From CAYSRC01 sp964446385 (GTDB lineage: Bacteria; Bacillota; Clostridia; Oscillospirales; Ruminococcaceae): 64,000 nucleotides of DNA. The notes beneath the pieces are model-generated. The model did no database searches, was not told where the DNA came from, and was given only the letters and a program-made list of their open reading frames with translations. Shown here piece after piece: positions 33,224 to 41,202 of this stretch (position 1 is its first letter; every line of letters begins with the position of its first letter). The position numbers and the translations under genes were made by a program. The stretch lies in NCBI GenBank assembly GCA_964446385.1, contig CAYUOH010000003.1:1-64000 (forward strand). Direction: 5' to 3'.

Positions 33224-34522
33224 TTATTCATCCAGACGATACATATCATCATAAGTTTCGGCGTTAACTGCTATCCTTGACTGTCCGCATGAAAGCATAA
33301 TCAGTGCCGGACGCGGAATTCTATTATAATTTGACGCCATTGAATAGTTGTATGCGCCGGTGGTAAGTACCGCAACGAAATCGCCGCGCTTAATATCATC
33401 GGGCAACATGACTCCCGGCTGAATAACATCACCGCTTTCGCAGCACCGTCCGACAAGATCGCACTTCATATTGCACTCAGCAACGGTATTATCTACAGGA
33501 ACGACGGTATACGCTGATTTGTAAATTGCGTATCTGATATTGTCGGTCATTCCGCCGTCAACGCTGACATAATTTTTGTACCCGGGAATTTTCTTTACTG
33601 AACCGATCTGATACACAGTCAATCCGGCATCGGCAACAATACTCCTACCCGGCTCAAATCCGAGAACAGGCATATCAATGCCGAGAGCATGACACCTGAC
33701 ACTGATAAAATCCCTAATATGTTTAATAACTTTTCCGGGTTCAATTACAAGATCACCGGGAATATATCTGACACCTATTCCGCCGCCTAGATCCAGCTGT
33801 CGGGCTGTATACCCGTATACGTTTTTAGCGGTATAGATGAATTGAAGCATTATTTCCGCCGAGTCAAGGAAAACCTGTTCGTCAAATATCTGAGATCCCA
33901 TATGGCAATGAAATCCGCAGACACTGATATTTTTGCATGCCAGGGCTTTTCCAAGTATATCCACCGCCATGCCGGTCACAATGCCAAATCCGAATTTGGA
34001 ATCCACATTTCCGGTGGAGACAGCTTCAAAGGTATGAGGATCGATTCCCGGAGTAATTCTCAGAAGAATATTCTGAACTAAACCCTGTTCCGAGCAGATT
34101 CTGTCTATAGCATAAAGTTCCTCTTCGTTGTCTACAACAAAATACCCTACACCCTTTTCGATCGCATAAACAATATCAGTGTCGGTTTTGTTGCAGGAAT
34201 GGAAATATGCCCGCTCAAGTGGAAAACTCGCCGCATATGCCGTTGCGATTTCTCCGCAGGAAACCACGTCGATATACATGTTTTCCTCTTTCATTATTCT
34301 GTAGATATATTTGAAACAGGCGGCCTTGCTGGCATACATAATACGGACATTTTCCCCAGCGGCATTGCGGTATTCACGGCAGCGGCTGCGAATTCTGTCT
34401 TCATCCATTATATATATGGGTGTACCATACTTTTCTGCAATTCCGGACACTTTCTGCCCAGCAAAAAACAGACTTCCATCCTTTTCGGAAAGGTTTTCAC
34501 AAATCAATTTCTCTTCGTTCAT
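33224..34522 (-). CDS. lysA: Diaminopimelate decarboxylase
   Basis: 432 residues, a fold-type III PLP enzyme making L-lysine from meso-diaminopimelate. Motifs: MYASKAACFKYIYR (PLP Lys), FHSCNKTD, CGFHCHMGSQIFDE, LDLGGGIGVRY, GFEPGRSIVADAG, VSVDGGMTDNIRYAIY, GRCCESGDV and a C-terminal TTGAYNYSMASNYNR. It is the last gene of the dapA-dapB-ddh-lysA operon, starting 4 bp after the ddh stop with no strong SD of its own, so translational coupling is likely. Confidence 0.96.
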   Translation of the reverse strand: MNEEKLICENLSEKDGSLFFAGQKVSGIAEKYGTPIYIMDEDRIRSRCREYRNAAGENVRIMYASKAACFKYIYRIMKEENMYIDVVSCGEIATAYAASFPLERAYFHSCNKTDTDIVYAIEKGVGYFVVDNEEELYAIDRICSEQGLVQNILLRITPGIDPHTFEAVSTGNVDSKFGFGIVTGMAVDILGKALACKNISVCGFHCHMGSQIFDEQVFLDSAEIMLQFIYTAKNVYGYTARQLDLGGGIGVRYIPGDLVIEPGKVIKHIRDFISVRCHALGIDMPVLGFEPGRSIVADAGLTVYQIGSVKKIPGYKNYVSVDGGMTDNIRYAIYKSAYTVVPVDNTVAECNMKCDLVGRCCESGDVIQPGVMLPDDIKRGDFVAVLTTGAYNYSMASNYNRIPRPALIMLSCGQSRIAVNAETYDDMYRLDE

Positions 34523-34526
34523 ATTT

Positions 34527-35498
34527 TTACAGCAAATGCTCCCTCAGTTCTTCATCACTGTACGGTGAAAGGTATTTCGGTGCAATATCAAAAACGGTCT
34601 TACATCCTCTCAGGCCGTCGCCGTACATCCTGTAAACGGCACGGGAAAAGGCCAGGATTACCGAAGAAGTGAATTCCGGATTTGAATCCAGCTTCAGATT
34701 GTATTCTATTGTGTGACTGCAGTTTCCAGCACCTGTGGAACCGCTTCGGATGACAAAACCTCCGTGGGGAAGTCTCTGATGTTCGGCCTTCATATCCTCT
34801 GCAGTAATGAATTTTACTGTAGTCTCATAGCCTTCAAAATAATCGGGCATATTTTTAATTTCGTTTTCGATACGTGTAAGGTTTGCGTTTTTCTCGGCGA
34901 CAACGTAGCATTCACGAATATGCATTGTCTTTGAATTCAGTTCCGGGTTTTTCCCGTACCTAACAGCCTGTAATGCGGATTCGACAGGCACTGTATACTG
35001 GCGAGCATCAACGACCCCCTTTATGCGTCTGATTGCATCCGAATGACCCTGACTGACTCCCCTTCCCCAGAATGTATATGTCTTTCCGTCAGGGAGTATT
35101 GATTCGGAATAAATTCTTGCGATCGAAAACATCCCGGGATCCCAACCGGAGGAAATCAGGGCGATATGATCGTTCTTTTTTGCAGCGGCATCTACTGCCG
35201 TATAATGCTCGGAAATATGCGCATGATTATCAAAGCTGTCAACAACATTGAAGTTCTCCGCCAGAGTGGGCGTCATAATCGGCAGATCAGTCGCACTGCC
35301 TCCCGCGATGAAGAGAACATCAATTTCATCTTTGTGAAGCAAAATATCCTGAGCGTTGTATACCGGTGTACCGTGACTTTCTACCGAAGAAGGTTCCCTT
35401 CTGGTAAAGATACCTGTAAGTTCAATATCGGGGAAATACGGTACTCCGGCTTCGGCACTCTTTCCGAGATTTCCATATCCGTAAATTGCTAATTTCAT
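34527..35498 (-). CDS. ddh: meso-Diaminopimelate dehydrogenase
   Basis: 323 residues. It reductively aminates tetrahydrodipicolinate to meso-DAP in one NADPH step, bypassing the succinylase/acetylase branches. N-terminal Rossmann motif IYGYGNLGKSAEAG; LFIAGGSATDLP; VDSFDNHAHISEHY; ISSGWDPGMFSIAR; WGRGVSQGHSDAIRRIKGV; GSTGAGNCSHTIEY. Its presence in the lysine operon shows that this organism makes DAP by the dehydrogenase pathway, consistent with the DAP-type MurE at 47898. Start ATG 35498 with GGGAG 8 bp upstream. Confidence 0.95.
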   Translation of the reverse strand: MKLAIYGYGNLGKSAEAGVPYFPDIELTGIFTRREPSSVESHGTPVYNAQDILLHKDEIDVLFIAGGSATDLPIMTPTLAENFNVVDSFDNHAHISEHYTAVDAAAKKNDHIALISSGWDPGMFSIARIYSESILPDGKTYTFWGRGVSQGHSDAIRRIKGVVDARQYTVPVESALQAVRYGKNPELNSKTMHIRECYVVAEKNANLTRIENEIKNMPDYFEGYETTVKFITAEDMKAEHQRLPHGGFVIRSGSTGAGNCSHTIEYNLKLDSNPEFTSSVILAFSRAVYRMYGDGLRGCKTVFDIAPKYLSPYSDEELREHLL

Positions 35499-35510
35499 AA
35501 TCTTTACTCC

Positions 35511-36221
35511 CTAAAGTAATATCATACTGTTCATATCGTACAAGCCGGCGGGCTTTCCATGAAGAAATCTTGCCGCGGCAAGAGCTCCTTCGGCAAAAAG
35601 CGCCCTGCTGTACGCCTCGTGCTTTAGTGTAATCATTTCGTTCTGAGTTCCAACCATTACTTCGTGGATTCCCACAACATTTCCAATTCTGACCGATTGA
35701 ATTCCTATTTCATTCGGTCCGCGCTTAGTCTGACCTTTGCGGCCGCAGATGATTTCTGCAAAAGGTCTTGCTTCCCGTACCGACTTTGCAATAGAAAGAG
35801 CGGTTCCGCTGGGCGCGTCAAGTTTTCTATCGTGATGAATTTCTATGATTTCGATTTCAGCATCAGGCATTGATGAAGCGACTTTTTTAGACATATTAAC
35901 CAGTAAAGTAACGCCTACAGAGTAATTAGCGGCAAAGAATATCGGTATTATTTTTGAAGCCTGATTTATCATCTGAAGTTCCTCAGCCGTCTGACCAGTA
36001 GTCGCGATTACAAGGGGAATACTTTTATCAGTTGCGAAAGTCAGAAGTTCGGGGGTACAGCTGTGATTTGAAAAATCAATTATGCAGTCTGCTCCTTCAG
36101 GAGCATCGCTCAGGCAAGCAATCTCACCTCTGGGATCAACTCCTGCGAAGAATTCATCTCCGGCCATTGTTATAATCTCTCTGCCCATGAATCCACAGGC
36201 TCCGTTAACCATAATTTTCAT
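35511..36221 (-). CDS. dapB: 4-Hydroxy-tetrahydrodipicolinate reductase
   Basis: 236 residues. N-terminal nucleotide motif VNGACGFMGREI, CIIDFSNHSCTPELL, VIATTGQT, FFAANYSVGVTLLVNM and the DapB signature EIIEIHHDRKLDAPSGTALSIA with catalytic His and Lys. It reduces the DapA product in lysine/DAP synthesis. It is shorter than E. coli DapB (273), as is common in Clostridia. Start ATG 36221, GGAG 6 bp upstream, 9 bp after dapA. Confidence 0.95.
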   Translation of the reverse strand: MKIMVNGACGFMGREIITMAGDEFFAGVDPRGEIACLSDAPEGADCIIDFSNHSCTPELLTFATDKSIPLVIATTGQTAEELQMINQASKIIPIFFAANYSVGVTLLVNMSKKVASSMPDAEIEIIEIHHDRKLDAPSGTALSIAKSVREARPFAEIICGRKGQTKRGPNEIGIQSVRIGNVVGIHEVMVGTQNEMITLKHEAYSRALFAEGALAAARFLHGKPAGLYDMNSMILL

Positions 36222-36230
36222 TTTAAACTC

Positions 36231-37124
36231 CTAACAGTTTATGCCTTGCTCTCTCATAAGCTGAAGCATCTTTTCTTCATTGGACTTTGTCATAGTCGTA
36301 AGAGGAAGTCTTACGAAATTGTTGCAGAATCCCATTGCCGCTACGGCAGCCTTCGCAGGTATGGGATTTACTTCGCAGAACAATGCGTTTATTAAAGGAA
36401 GTAACCTGAGCTGCATTTCTCTGGCTTTTGCTATATCTCCGGCCAGGAAAAAATCACACATTTCCACAGTTTCCTTGGGAAGAATATTGGATAGAACCGA
36501 GATTACGCCAATACCACCAAGAGCCATTATCGGCACTATTTGGTCATCATTGCCGGAATAGATATCGATTTTATCTCCGCACAGAGCCGCTACTTCTGCA
36601 ATCTGGGAAATATTGCCGCTGGCTTCCTTTATAGCCACTATGTTCTTGTGATCCGCAAGTCTGGCGACAGTAGCAGGCAGCAGATTGCAGCCGGTTCTGC
36701 TGGGAACGTTATAAAGAATGCAGGGCTTGGTTGATGCATTTGCGATTGCGGTAAACGACTGATACAAACCTTCCTGCGTTGCCTTGTTGTAATACGGTGT
36801 AACAAGAAGCATTGCGTCACATCCGATAGCGCAAGCATAAATGGTAAGATCGATTGCAAAAGCGATATCGTTCGAACCGGTTCCGGCAATTACGGGAACG
36901 CGTCCGTTAACCTGCTCCACGCAGAACTTCAGGACGTCCCTGTGCTCCGCATCAGACAAAGTCGAACCTTCTCCCGTAGTACCTACGGCTACGATAGCAT
37001 TTACGCCCTGATCAATTTGCCATTCGATAAATCTGGCAAATCTCTTGTAATCAATCGTCCTTCCGTTATCCTCGAAAGGAGTAACAATAGCTGTGGCGAC
37101 CCCTGTAAATACTGTGTTTTTCAC
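36231..37124 (-). CDS. dapA: 4-Hydroxy-tetrahydrodipicolinate synthase
   Basis: 297 residues, TIM-barrel lyase condensing pyruvate with aspartate semialdehyde. Motifs: VATAIVTPFEDNG, AIVAVGTTGEGSTLSDAEH, DAMLLVTPYYNKATQEG, ILYNVPSRTGCNL (catalytic Tyr) and VAIKEASGNISQIAE with the Schiff-base Lys. Start is a GTG at 37124 with GGAGG 9 bp upstream. It is the first gene of the operon, directly behind the lysine riboswitch and terminator. Confidence 0.96.
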   Translation of the reverse strand: MKNTVFTGVATAIVTPFEDNGRTIDYKRFARFIEWQIDQGVNAIVAVGTTGEGSTLSDAEHRDVLKFCVEQVNGRVPVIAGTGSNDIAFAIDLTIYACAIGCDAMLLVTPYYNKATQEGLYQSFTAIANASTKPCILYNVPSRTGCNLLPATVARLADHKNIVAIKEASGNISQIAEVAALCGDKIDIYSGNDDQIVPIMALGGIGVISVLSNILPKETVEMCDFFLAGDIAKAREMQLRLLPLINALFCEVNPIPAKAAVAAMGFCNNFVRLPLTTMTKSNEEKMLQLMREQGINC

Positions 37125-37184
37125 TAGTTTTTCCTCCGATTTTTAATGTGGCTTACTTTCGCTTTTGGTTAATTTCGGCTGACC

Positions 37185-37233
37185 TGAAAAGAAAAAGAAA
37201 AAGAAAAAGGACAACCGCGAAAAGCAATTGTCC
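37185..37233 (-). terminator. Riboswitch expression-platform terminator
   Basis: On the - strand GGACAA pairs with TTGTCC (37228-37233 and 37209-37214), followed by an unusually long pyrimidine tract made of repeated TTTTTC units. It lies between the lysine aptamer and dapA and would form when lysine is bound. Confidence 0.8.
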
Positions 37234-37253
37234 CATACAAACAACAGGTAAAT

Positions 37254-37418
37254 TGAATAGCTCTCCGCAAAAATGCGACAGTCCTGTGAATGTTGTTCAC
37301 AGGCCCAGGTAAAACAACCGTTCAGGAATAATTGTTTTCCCTTCGGCGGTATCCCCTTTCGTTTCATCCGTATCCTGAAATGGATTGAAACTACTTTTGT
37401 CAACCGCGCCTCTATCTT
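37254..37418 (-). promoter_or_regulatory. Lysine riboswitch (L-box aptamer)
   Basis: On the - strand the aptamer shows the conserved lysine-box elements in order: GATAGAGGCGCG at the 5' side of P1, AGTAG, GAAAGGGGATACCGCCGAAG, CTGGGCCTGTG, CACAGGACTGTC and GGAGAGCTATTC closing P1. It is followed by an intrinsic terminator and then dapA. Lysine binding should reduce expression of the dapA-dapB-ddh-lysA operon. Confidence 0.93.
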
Positions 37419-37438
37419 GAATTATTAAATTTGGATGA

Positions 37439-37467
37439 ACTTTAGCACACAAATACGGCAAAGTCAA
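37439..37467 (-). promoter_or_regulatory. Promoter of the lysine operon
   Basis: On the - strand TTGACT (37462-37467), 17 bp, TAAAGT (37439-37444); the predicted start is about 15 nt before the aptamer. Confidence 0.65.
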
Positions 37468-37588
37468 GAAGAAATATAAAAATTATATTCTTTTCATATA
37501 ATTTCTTTTTAAAAGATAAAGTACTAGAATTACAAAACTTGATTAGATCATAATTGTAAATTTTTCTCAAATCCGCAATATAAAATAT

Positions 37589-37625
37589 AAAGCCCATCGT
37601 TAATGAATATGTAACGATGGGCTTT
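37589..37625 (-). terminator. Terminator after tRNA-Pro
   Basis: AAAGCCCATCGTTA pairs perfectly with TAACGATGGGCTTT (37589-37602 and 37612-37625), immediately 3' of the tRNA on the - strand. Confidence 0.75.
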
Positions 37626-37626
37626 A

Positions 37627-37703
37627 TGGTCGGAGTGGCGGGATTCGAACCCGCGGCCTCTTGGTCCCGAACCAAGCGCGATACCAAGCTTCGCCACACC
37701 CCG
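37627..37703 (-). tRNA. tRNA-Pro (CGG)
   Basis: A complete cloverleaf on the - strand: acceptor CGGGGTG/CACTCCG with one G-U pair, anticodon stem CTTGG/CCAAG around TTCGGGA (anticodon CGG), a T-arm GCGGGTTCGAATCCCGC, and an encoded ACCA 3' end. Confidence 0.95.
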
Positions 37704-37717
37704 ATATTCACCAAGTG

Positions 37718-37746
37718 ATTTTATCATTATCCGGATGTAAAATCAA
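37718..37746 (-). promoter_or_regulatory. Promoter of tRNA-Pro
   Basis: On the - strand TTGATT (37741-37746), 17 bp, TAAAAT (37718-37723). Confidence 0.65.
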
Positions 37747-37774
37747 TATACGAAAATACTGCCGGGTTCTCTGT

Positions 37775-37808
37775 AAAATAAAGCCGCAACAGGAATCCCC
37801 ATTGCGGC
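37775..37808 (-). terminator. Terminator after tRNA-Gln
   Basis: On the - strand GCCGCAA pairs with TTGCGGC (37802-37808 and 37783-37789), followed by TTTATTTT. The two tRNAs therefore form separate transcription units. Confidence 0.75.
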
Positions 37809-37810
37809 AT

Positions 37811-37884
37811 TGGTAGCGGAACTAGGATTTGAACCCAGACAAACAGAGTCAGAGTCTGTCGTGCTGCCATTACACAATTCCGCT
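37811..37884 (-). tRNA. tRNA-Gln (CTG)
   Basis: Cloverleaf on the - strand: acceptor AGCGGAA/TTCCGCT, D-arm with GTAATGGCAGCAC, anticodon stem ACAGA/TCTGT around CTCTGAC (anticodon CTG), T-arm with GGTTCAAATCC, and an encoded CCA end. Confidence 0.95.
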
Positions 37885-37895
37885 TCAACAAAAAT

Positions 37896-37923
37896 ATTTT
37901 ATCATTTAATCAAAATTTGTCAA
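37896..37923 (-). promoter_or_regulatory. Promoter of tRNA-Gln
   Basis: On the - strand TTGACA (37918-37923), 16 bp, TAAAAT (37896-37901). Confidence 0.65.
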
Positions 37924-37945
37924 TAGAACAGACGCAAAATAAAGA

Positions 37946-37978
37946 ATATTTACGAGTTGTAAATATCTGCATTATAAT
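37946..37978 (+). promoter_or_regulatory. Promoter with overlapping palindrome upstream of the YdbC-type gene
   Basis: TATAAT at 37973-37978 is preceded, across the -35 position, by a perfect inverted repeat ATATTTAC-GAGTT-GTAAATAT (37946-37966). The repeat covers where sigma would contact DNA, so it may be a repressor site. Confidence 0.5.
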
Positions 37979-38014
37979 GTATTATATTTTATAATAAAAC
38001 CGGAGGTACTAATA

Positions 38015-38236
38015 ATGCCTGAATTCAAATATGAAATTGTAGAACAAATCGGCGTCCTTTCCGAAAACAGCACCGGCTGGAGACGCGAACTTAATCTTGT
38101 CTGCTGGAACGACCGTGCGCCGAAATACGATATCAGAGATTGGGCTCCCGACAATGCAAAAATGGGCAAGGGTATTTCAATGACTCTTGAGGAAACCAAG
38201 GCCCTGAAGGATCTACTGAATTCACTTGATATTTGA
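38015..38236 (+). CDS. YdbC-type PC4-like DNA-binding protein
   Basis: 73 residues matching the bacterial YdbC family, whose fold resembles the eukaryotic PC4/p15 single-stranded-DNA-binding domain. The segments GVLSENSTGWRRELNLV, APKYDIRDWAPD and MGKGISMTLEE are typical. It probably binds single-stranded nucleic acid in the cytoplasm; its cellular role is unsettled. Start ATG 38015 with a good GGAGG. The HD hydrolase gene follows 13 bp later, likely in the same transcript. Confidence 0.9.
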   Translation: MPEFKYEIVEQIGVLSENSTGWRRELNLVCWNDRAPKYDIRDWAPDNAKMGKGISMTLEETKALKDLLNSLDI

Positions 38237-38249
38237 ACGGTGAAATAAA

Positions 38250-38825
38250 GTGTCAGAATACAAAGACAAATTTTTTGAGATATACCAAACTTATATAAAC
38301 CGTGACGGTAATGTGGAGCTTCTTGACTGGCTTGACCGCCGTTCGGACTTTTTCGAGGCTCCCGCCAGCACACGTTTTCATCTGGCATGTCGGGAAGGTC
38401 TAGTTATGCATTCTCTGAATGTCTACGAACTTTTATATGCTCGCAACCAGCGTGACGGGTGTCCTCACAGCGATGAAAGCATAGCCATATCCGCCCTTCT
38501 ACATGATGTCTGCAAGGCGAACTTCTATAAGGAGACAACCCGCAATATAAAAAATGAAAACTCCGGGCAATGGGAAAAAGTTCCTTACTATTCCATTGAT
38601 GAAAAATTCCCTTACGGTCACGGTGAAAAATCGGTATTTCTTATCGAACGTTATATGCGTCTGACAATCGAGGAGGCAATTGCTATCCGCTGGCATATGG
38701 GCGGATTTGACGACACTGTCAAAGCAGGTGGATACACAATTGCAAACGCCTATGAAAAATATCCTCTCGCTGTAAGGCTTCACCTTTGCGATCTGGAATC
38801 GACATACCTTCTTGAAAACAATTAA
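38250..38825 (+). CDS. HD-domain hydrolase
   Basis: 191 residues. HD phosphohydrolase motifs in order: EGLVMHSLNVYE (first His), ISALLHDVCKA (HD), a pair of later histidines in FPYGHGEKS and IRWHMGGF, and LCDLEST (final Asp). The metal-dependent nucleotide or RNA phosphatase activity typical of the superfamily is expected; the substrate is unknown. The start is GTG 38250. A strong terminator follows at 38846. Confidence 0.85.
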   Translation: MSEYKDKFFEIYQTYINRDGNVELLDWLDRRSDFFEAPASTRFHLACREGLVMHSLNVYELLYARNQRDGCPHSDESIAISALLHDVCKANFYKETTRNIKNENSGQWEKVPYYSIDEKFPYGHGEKSVFLIERYMRLTIEEAIAIRWHMGGFDDTVKAGGYTIANAYEKYPLAVRLHLCDLESTYLLENN

Positions 38826-38845
38826 CTGATAACTGTATATAAAAC

Positions 38846-38878
38846 AAAAAAACTCCTTCAAATACGAAGGAGTTTTTT
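38846..38878 (+). terminator. Terminator after the HD hydrolase gene
   Basis: AAAAAACTCCTTC pairs with GAAGGAGTTTTTT around AAATAC. Symmetric A and T runs let it serve the convergent coiled-coil gene as well. Confidence 0.9.
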
Positions 38879-38881
38879 AAC

Positions 38882-41161
38882 TTACTTATTATTGAATATT
38901 GAAGACAGCTCCGTAATACGGGCAGCAAATTCGTTATTCTTACGGCGGTTGGACTCCAACTCGGCGGCCATTTTATCAAACTCGGTCTGCTTGGAAGCTA
39001 TAAATCCGTCGCGTTCCTCAATAAGGAGCTTGCTCTGGCGAAGAAGATCGTTACGGTGCTTAATTTGATTTTCCTTATCCTGAACCGTCTTTTTTAGATC
39101 TTCTATATTTCGGTCCTTTTCGGCAAGGCGGCCTTCACACGCGTAGACCTGGTTAATCTTTTCATCGATACTATCTTCTTTCTGCGCAATCAGGATATTA
39201 ACGTCAGAAATATGCTTTTCAAGTTTTGAAATTGCATCTTCCCTTTCTTTGAGGGCGGCTATACTGGTATTCAGTCGACTGCGGAGGTCATCACACTCTG
39301 CCTCACGGTTCTGAATAATCCGCTCAGCCTCGGCAAGCCTGTTCTTAAGATCGATAACCTCGTTTCCGATTTTTCCGATGACTTCTTTAATCCGCTGAGA
39401 ATCAAAACCGGATTCGTCATATCTGACCTTAGCCTCGGCATACTCATTGCTGAGCTCCTCGTATTCCTGTTTCTGTTTTTCAACAAGTGCATTAAGCTCA
39501 TTAACTACAGTCTGGTTCTCGGCCTTTATTTTTGAAGCTACTTCCATAAATTTCAGTTGAAGTTCGGAAATGCCCTGCTCATATTGCTCCTGCAATTCAG
39601 TCTTGAGAGCCTCAATATCCTGATCATGGCTCTGTTTGGCAGTGGCAAGGCTCTCTTTCGCGGCTTCTATCTCTGCATTCTTGGATTTTTCAAGAGTTTC
39701 AATTTCCGCATCGAACTGACTACAAACGTCCCTGAGATTCTGTTCATGTTCATTATTCAGTGACTTTATTTCTAGCTCATGAATACGTGCCGCATCGTCA
39801 ATTTTTGACTGATAAGACTGGTCAACCTCACGGATTTTCTCTTCGACTTCTTCACGGGAGGAGAGTTCTGAGATATGCTCCTCGTACTGCCGGGACATGA
39901 GTCTCAGCTGTTCCTCATATTCCGCTATAGTTGAATTCAGCCTCTCCTCACTTTCGGCATGTGCGGAATTCAGCTGACTTTCATAGGTATACTTAACGCT
40001 GTTGACATTCCGTTCGGATACTTCATGCATATTCTGGATTTTATTTTCGTATGTCGAAATCAACAGCTGGACCTTCTCGCGAAGACCTTCCTGACCACTG
40101 CTAAACTGTTCGACAAAACTGTCGCGCTCCGAAAGTATTTCTTTATACTTGGCTGTAACGTCGGCAATCTCTCTGTCTCTTTCTTCAAGCTGGTGCGTGA
40201 GATTGTCGATAGTCCCAAGAGCTGCATTCTTTTGCTCGGTCTCTGTTTTGACAGTTTCATTTGCCTGCTCAAGCAGAAGGCAGACCTCATCATAATGATT
40301 CTGCATGGTACTAATTTCGCTGTCCCTGTCACAGAGAAGTGCATTGACATTGTCAAGCTGTTTCTGGCACTCAAGAAGGGAATTATCCATCTCTTCCAGT
40401 TTGACTGATAAATCGGTGTTTTCGGCGTAAAGTTTGCGAACATTTTCATTACCGGAATCAATTTTAGCTTGCATGGAAGCAATTGTTAAATTCAGCGAAC
40501 GAATTTTCTCATCAAGTGACTCGGCGTGCTGGTTCAGTTGTATTTTTTCCTGTTCAGCATGTTTTAAATCTTCGCTGTACTGATCTACTGTATCACAGCT
40601 GTTCTGATAATGTCCCATGAGTGTATGGTACTCCTCTTCGGCTTTTGACAGAGTTTCCTGATTATCAGAAATAATCCTGGTCAGTTCCAGAACATCATTT
40701 TTGTACTGTTCAATTCGGGCCTCGTATTCGCCAATACGGCTGTCACGTTCCTTTATTTCGGATATAGTTTTTTGAAGTTTATTGGTGTTTTCTTCAAGAG
40801 CGCGGCGAGTTTCCGAAATGACGGTTTCGGATCCGGAAAGTCGGATATTCAGTTCTTCTATCTGGTGCTGCAGCGAACCTATCGTGTCAAGATAGGTTGT
40901 CTGAAGTTTACTGAGTGTCAATATTTTGTCAGCCTGGGATTTCGATCTCTGATCGGCGATTTCAACTTTGCTCTGCAAATCGACAAGACTTGACTTCAGG
41001 TCTCTGTTCTCAGCGCTTATTCTATTCAGGGCAACCGTAAAGCGACGCTCATTTTCAAGCGCTTCTTCCTTGATATTCTGGATTACGTCCTCGTAATCCT
41101 CTATGTGAAGACCGAATAAATTCTTTCTGCCTTCCGGTTCGAACACTTCACGATCAGCCAT
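38882..41161 (-). CDS. Large coiled-coil protein next to ftsZ, unknown function
   Basis: 759 residues, with no signal peptide or membrane segment. After a short N-terminal segment (FEPEGRKNLFGLHIEDYEDV) almost the whole protein is heptad-rich, charged coiled coil dominated by Glu, Gln, Lys, Asp, Ser and Leu, broken by few Pro or Gly, and ending ARITELSSIFNNK. No catalytic motif (no Walker A, so not an SMC ATPase) is visible. The N-terminal FGLHIEDYEDVIQ faintly recalls the DivIVA/GpsB-type entry segment, but the match is weak. It begins 41 bp after ftsZ on the same strand, so a cytoskeletal or division-scaffold role is plausible. The gene is not recognised by name. Confidence 0.8.
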   Translation of the reverse strand: MADREVFEPEGRKNLFGLHIEDYEDVIQNIKEEALENERRFTVALNRISAENRDLKSSLVDLQSKVEIADQRSKSQADKILTLSKLQTTYLDTIGSLQHQIEELNIRLSGSETVISETRRALEENTNKLQKTISEIKERDSRIGEYEARIEQYKNDVLELTRIISDNQETLSKAEEEYHTLMGHYQNSCDTVDQYSEDLKHAEQEKIQLNQHAESLDEKIRSLNLTIASMQAKIDSGNENVRKLYAENTDLSVKLEEMDNSLLECQKQLDNVNALLCDRDSEISTMQNHYDEVCLLLEQANETVKTETEQKNAALGTIDNLTHQLEERDREIADVTAKYKEILSERDSFVEQFSSGQEGLREKVQLLISTYENKIQNMHEVSERNVNSVKYTYESQLNSAHAESEERLNSTIAEYEEQLRLMSRQYEEHISELSSREEVEEKIREVDQSYQSKIDDAARIHELEIKSLNNEHEQNLRDVCSQFDAEIETLEKSKNAEIEAAKESLATAKQSHDQDIEALKTELQEQYEQGISELQLKFMEVASKIKAENQTVVNELNALVEKQKQEYEELSNEYAEAKVRYDESGFDSQRIKEVIGKIGNEVIDLKNRLAEAERIIQNREAECDDLRSRLNTSIAALKEREDAISKLEKHISDVNILIAQKEDSIDEKINQVYACEGRLAEKDRNIEDLKKTVQDKENQIKHRNDLLRQSKLLIEERDGFIASKQTEFDKMAAELESNRRKNNEFAARITELSSIFNNK

Positions 41162-41202
41162 AAATATTATTTACTCCTGAAAATTCTTTTTTGGAGAATG
41201 AA

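Noticed and set aside
37143..37403. 86-codon frame on the - strand upstream of dapA
   Set aside because: It lies inside the lysine riboswitch and its terminator tract, which explain the sequence.
37442..37714. 90-codon frame on the - strand over the tRNA-Pro gene
   Set aside because: It is coded across a clear tRNA and its terminator, so it is not a protein gene.
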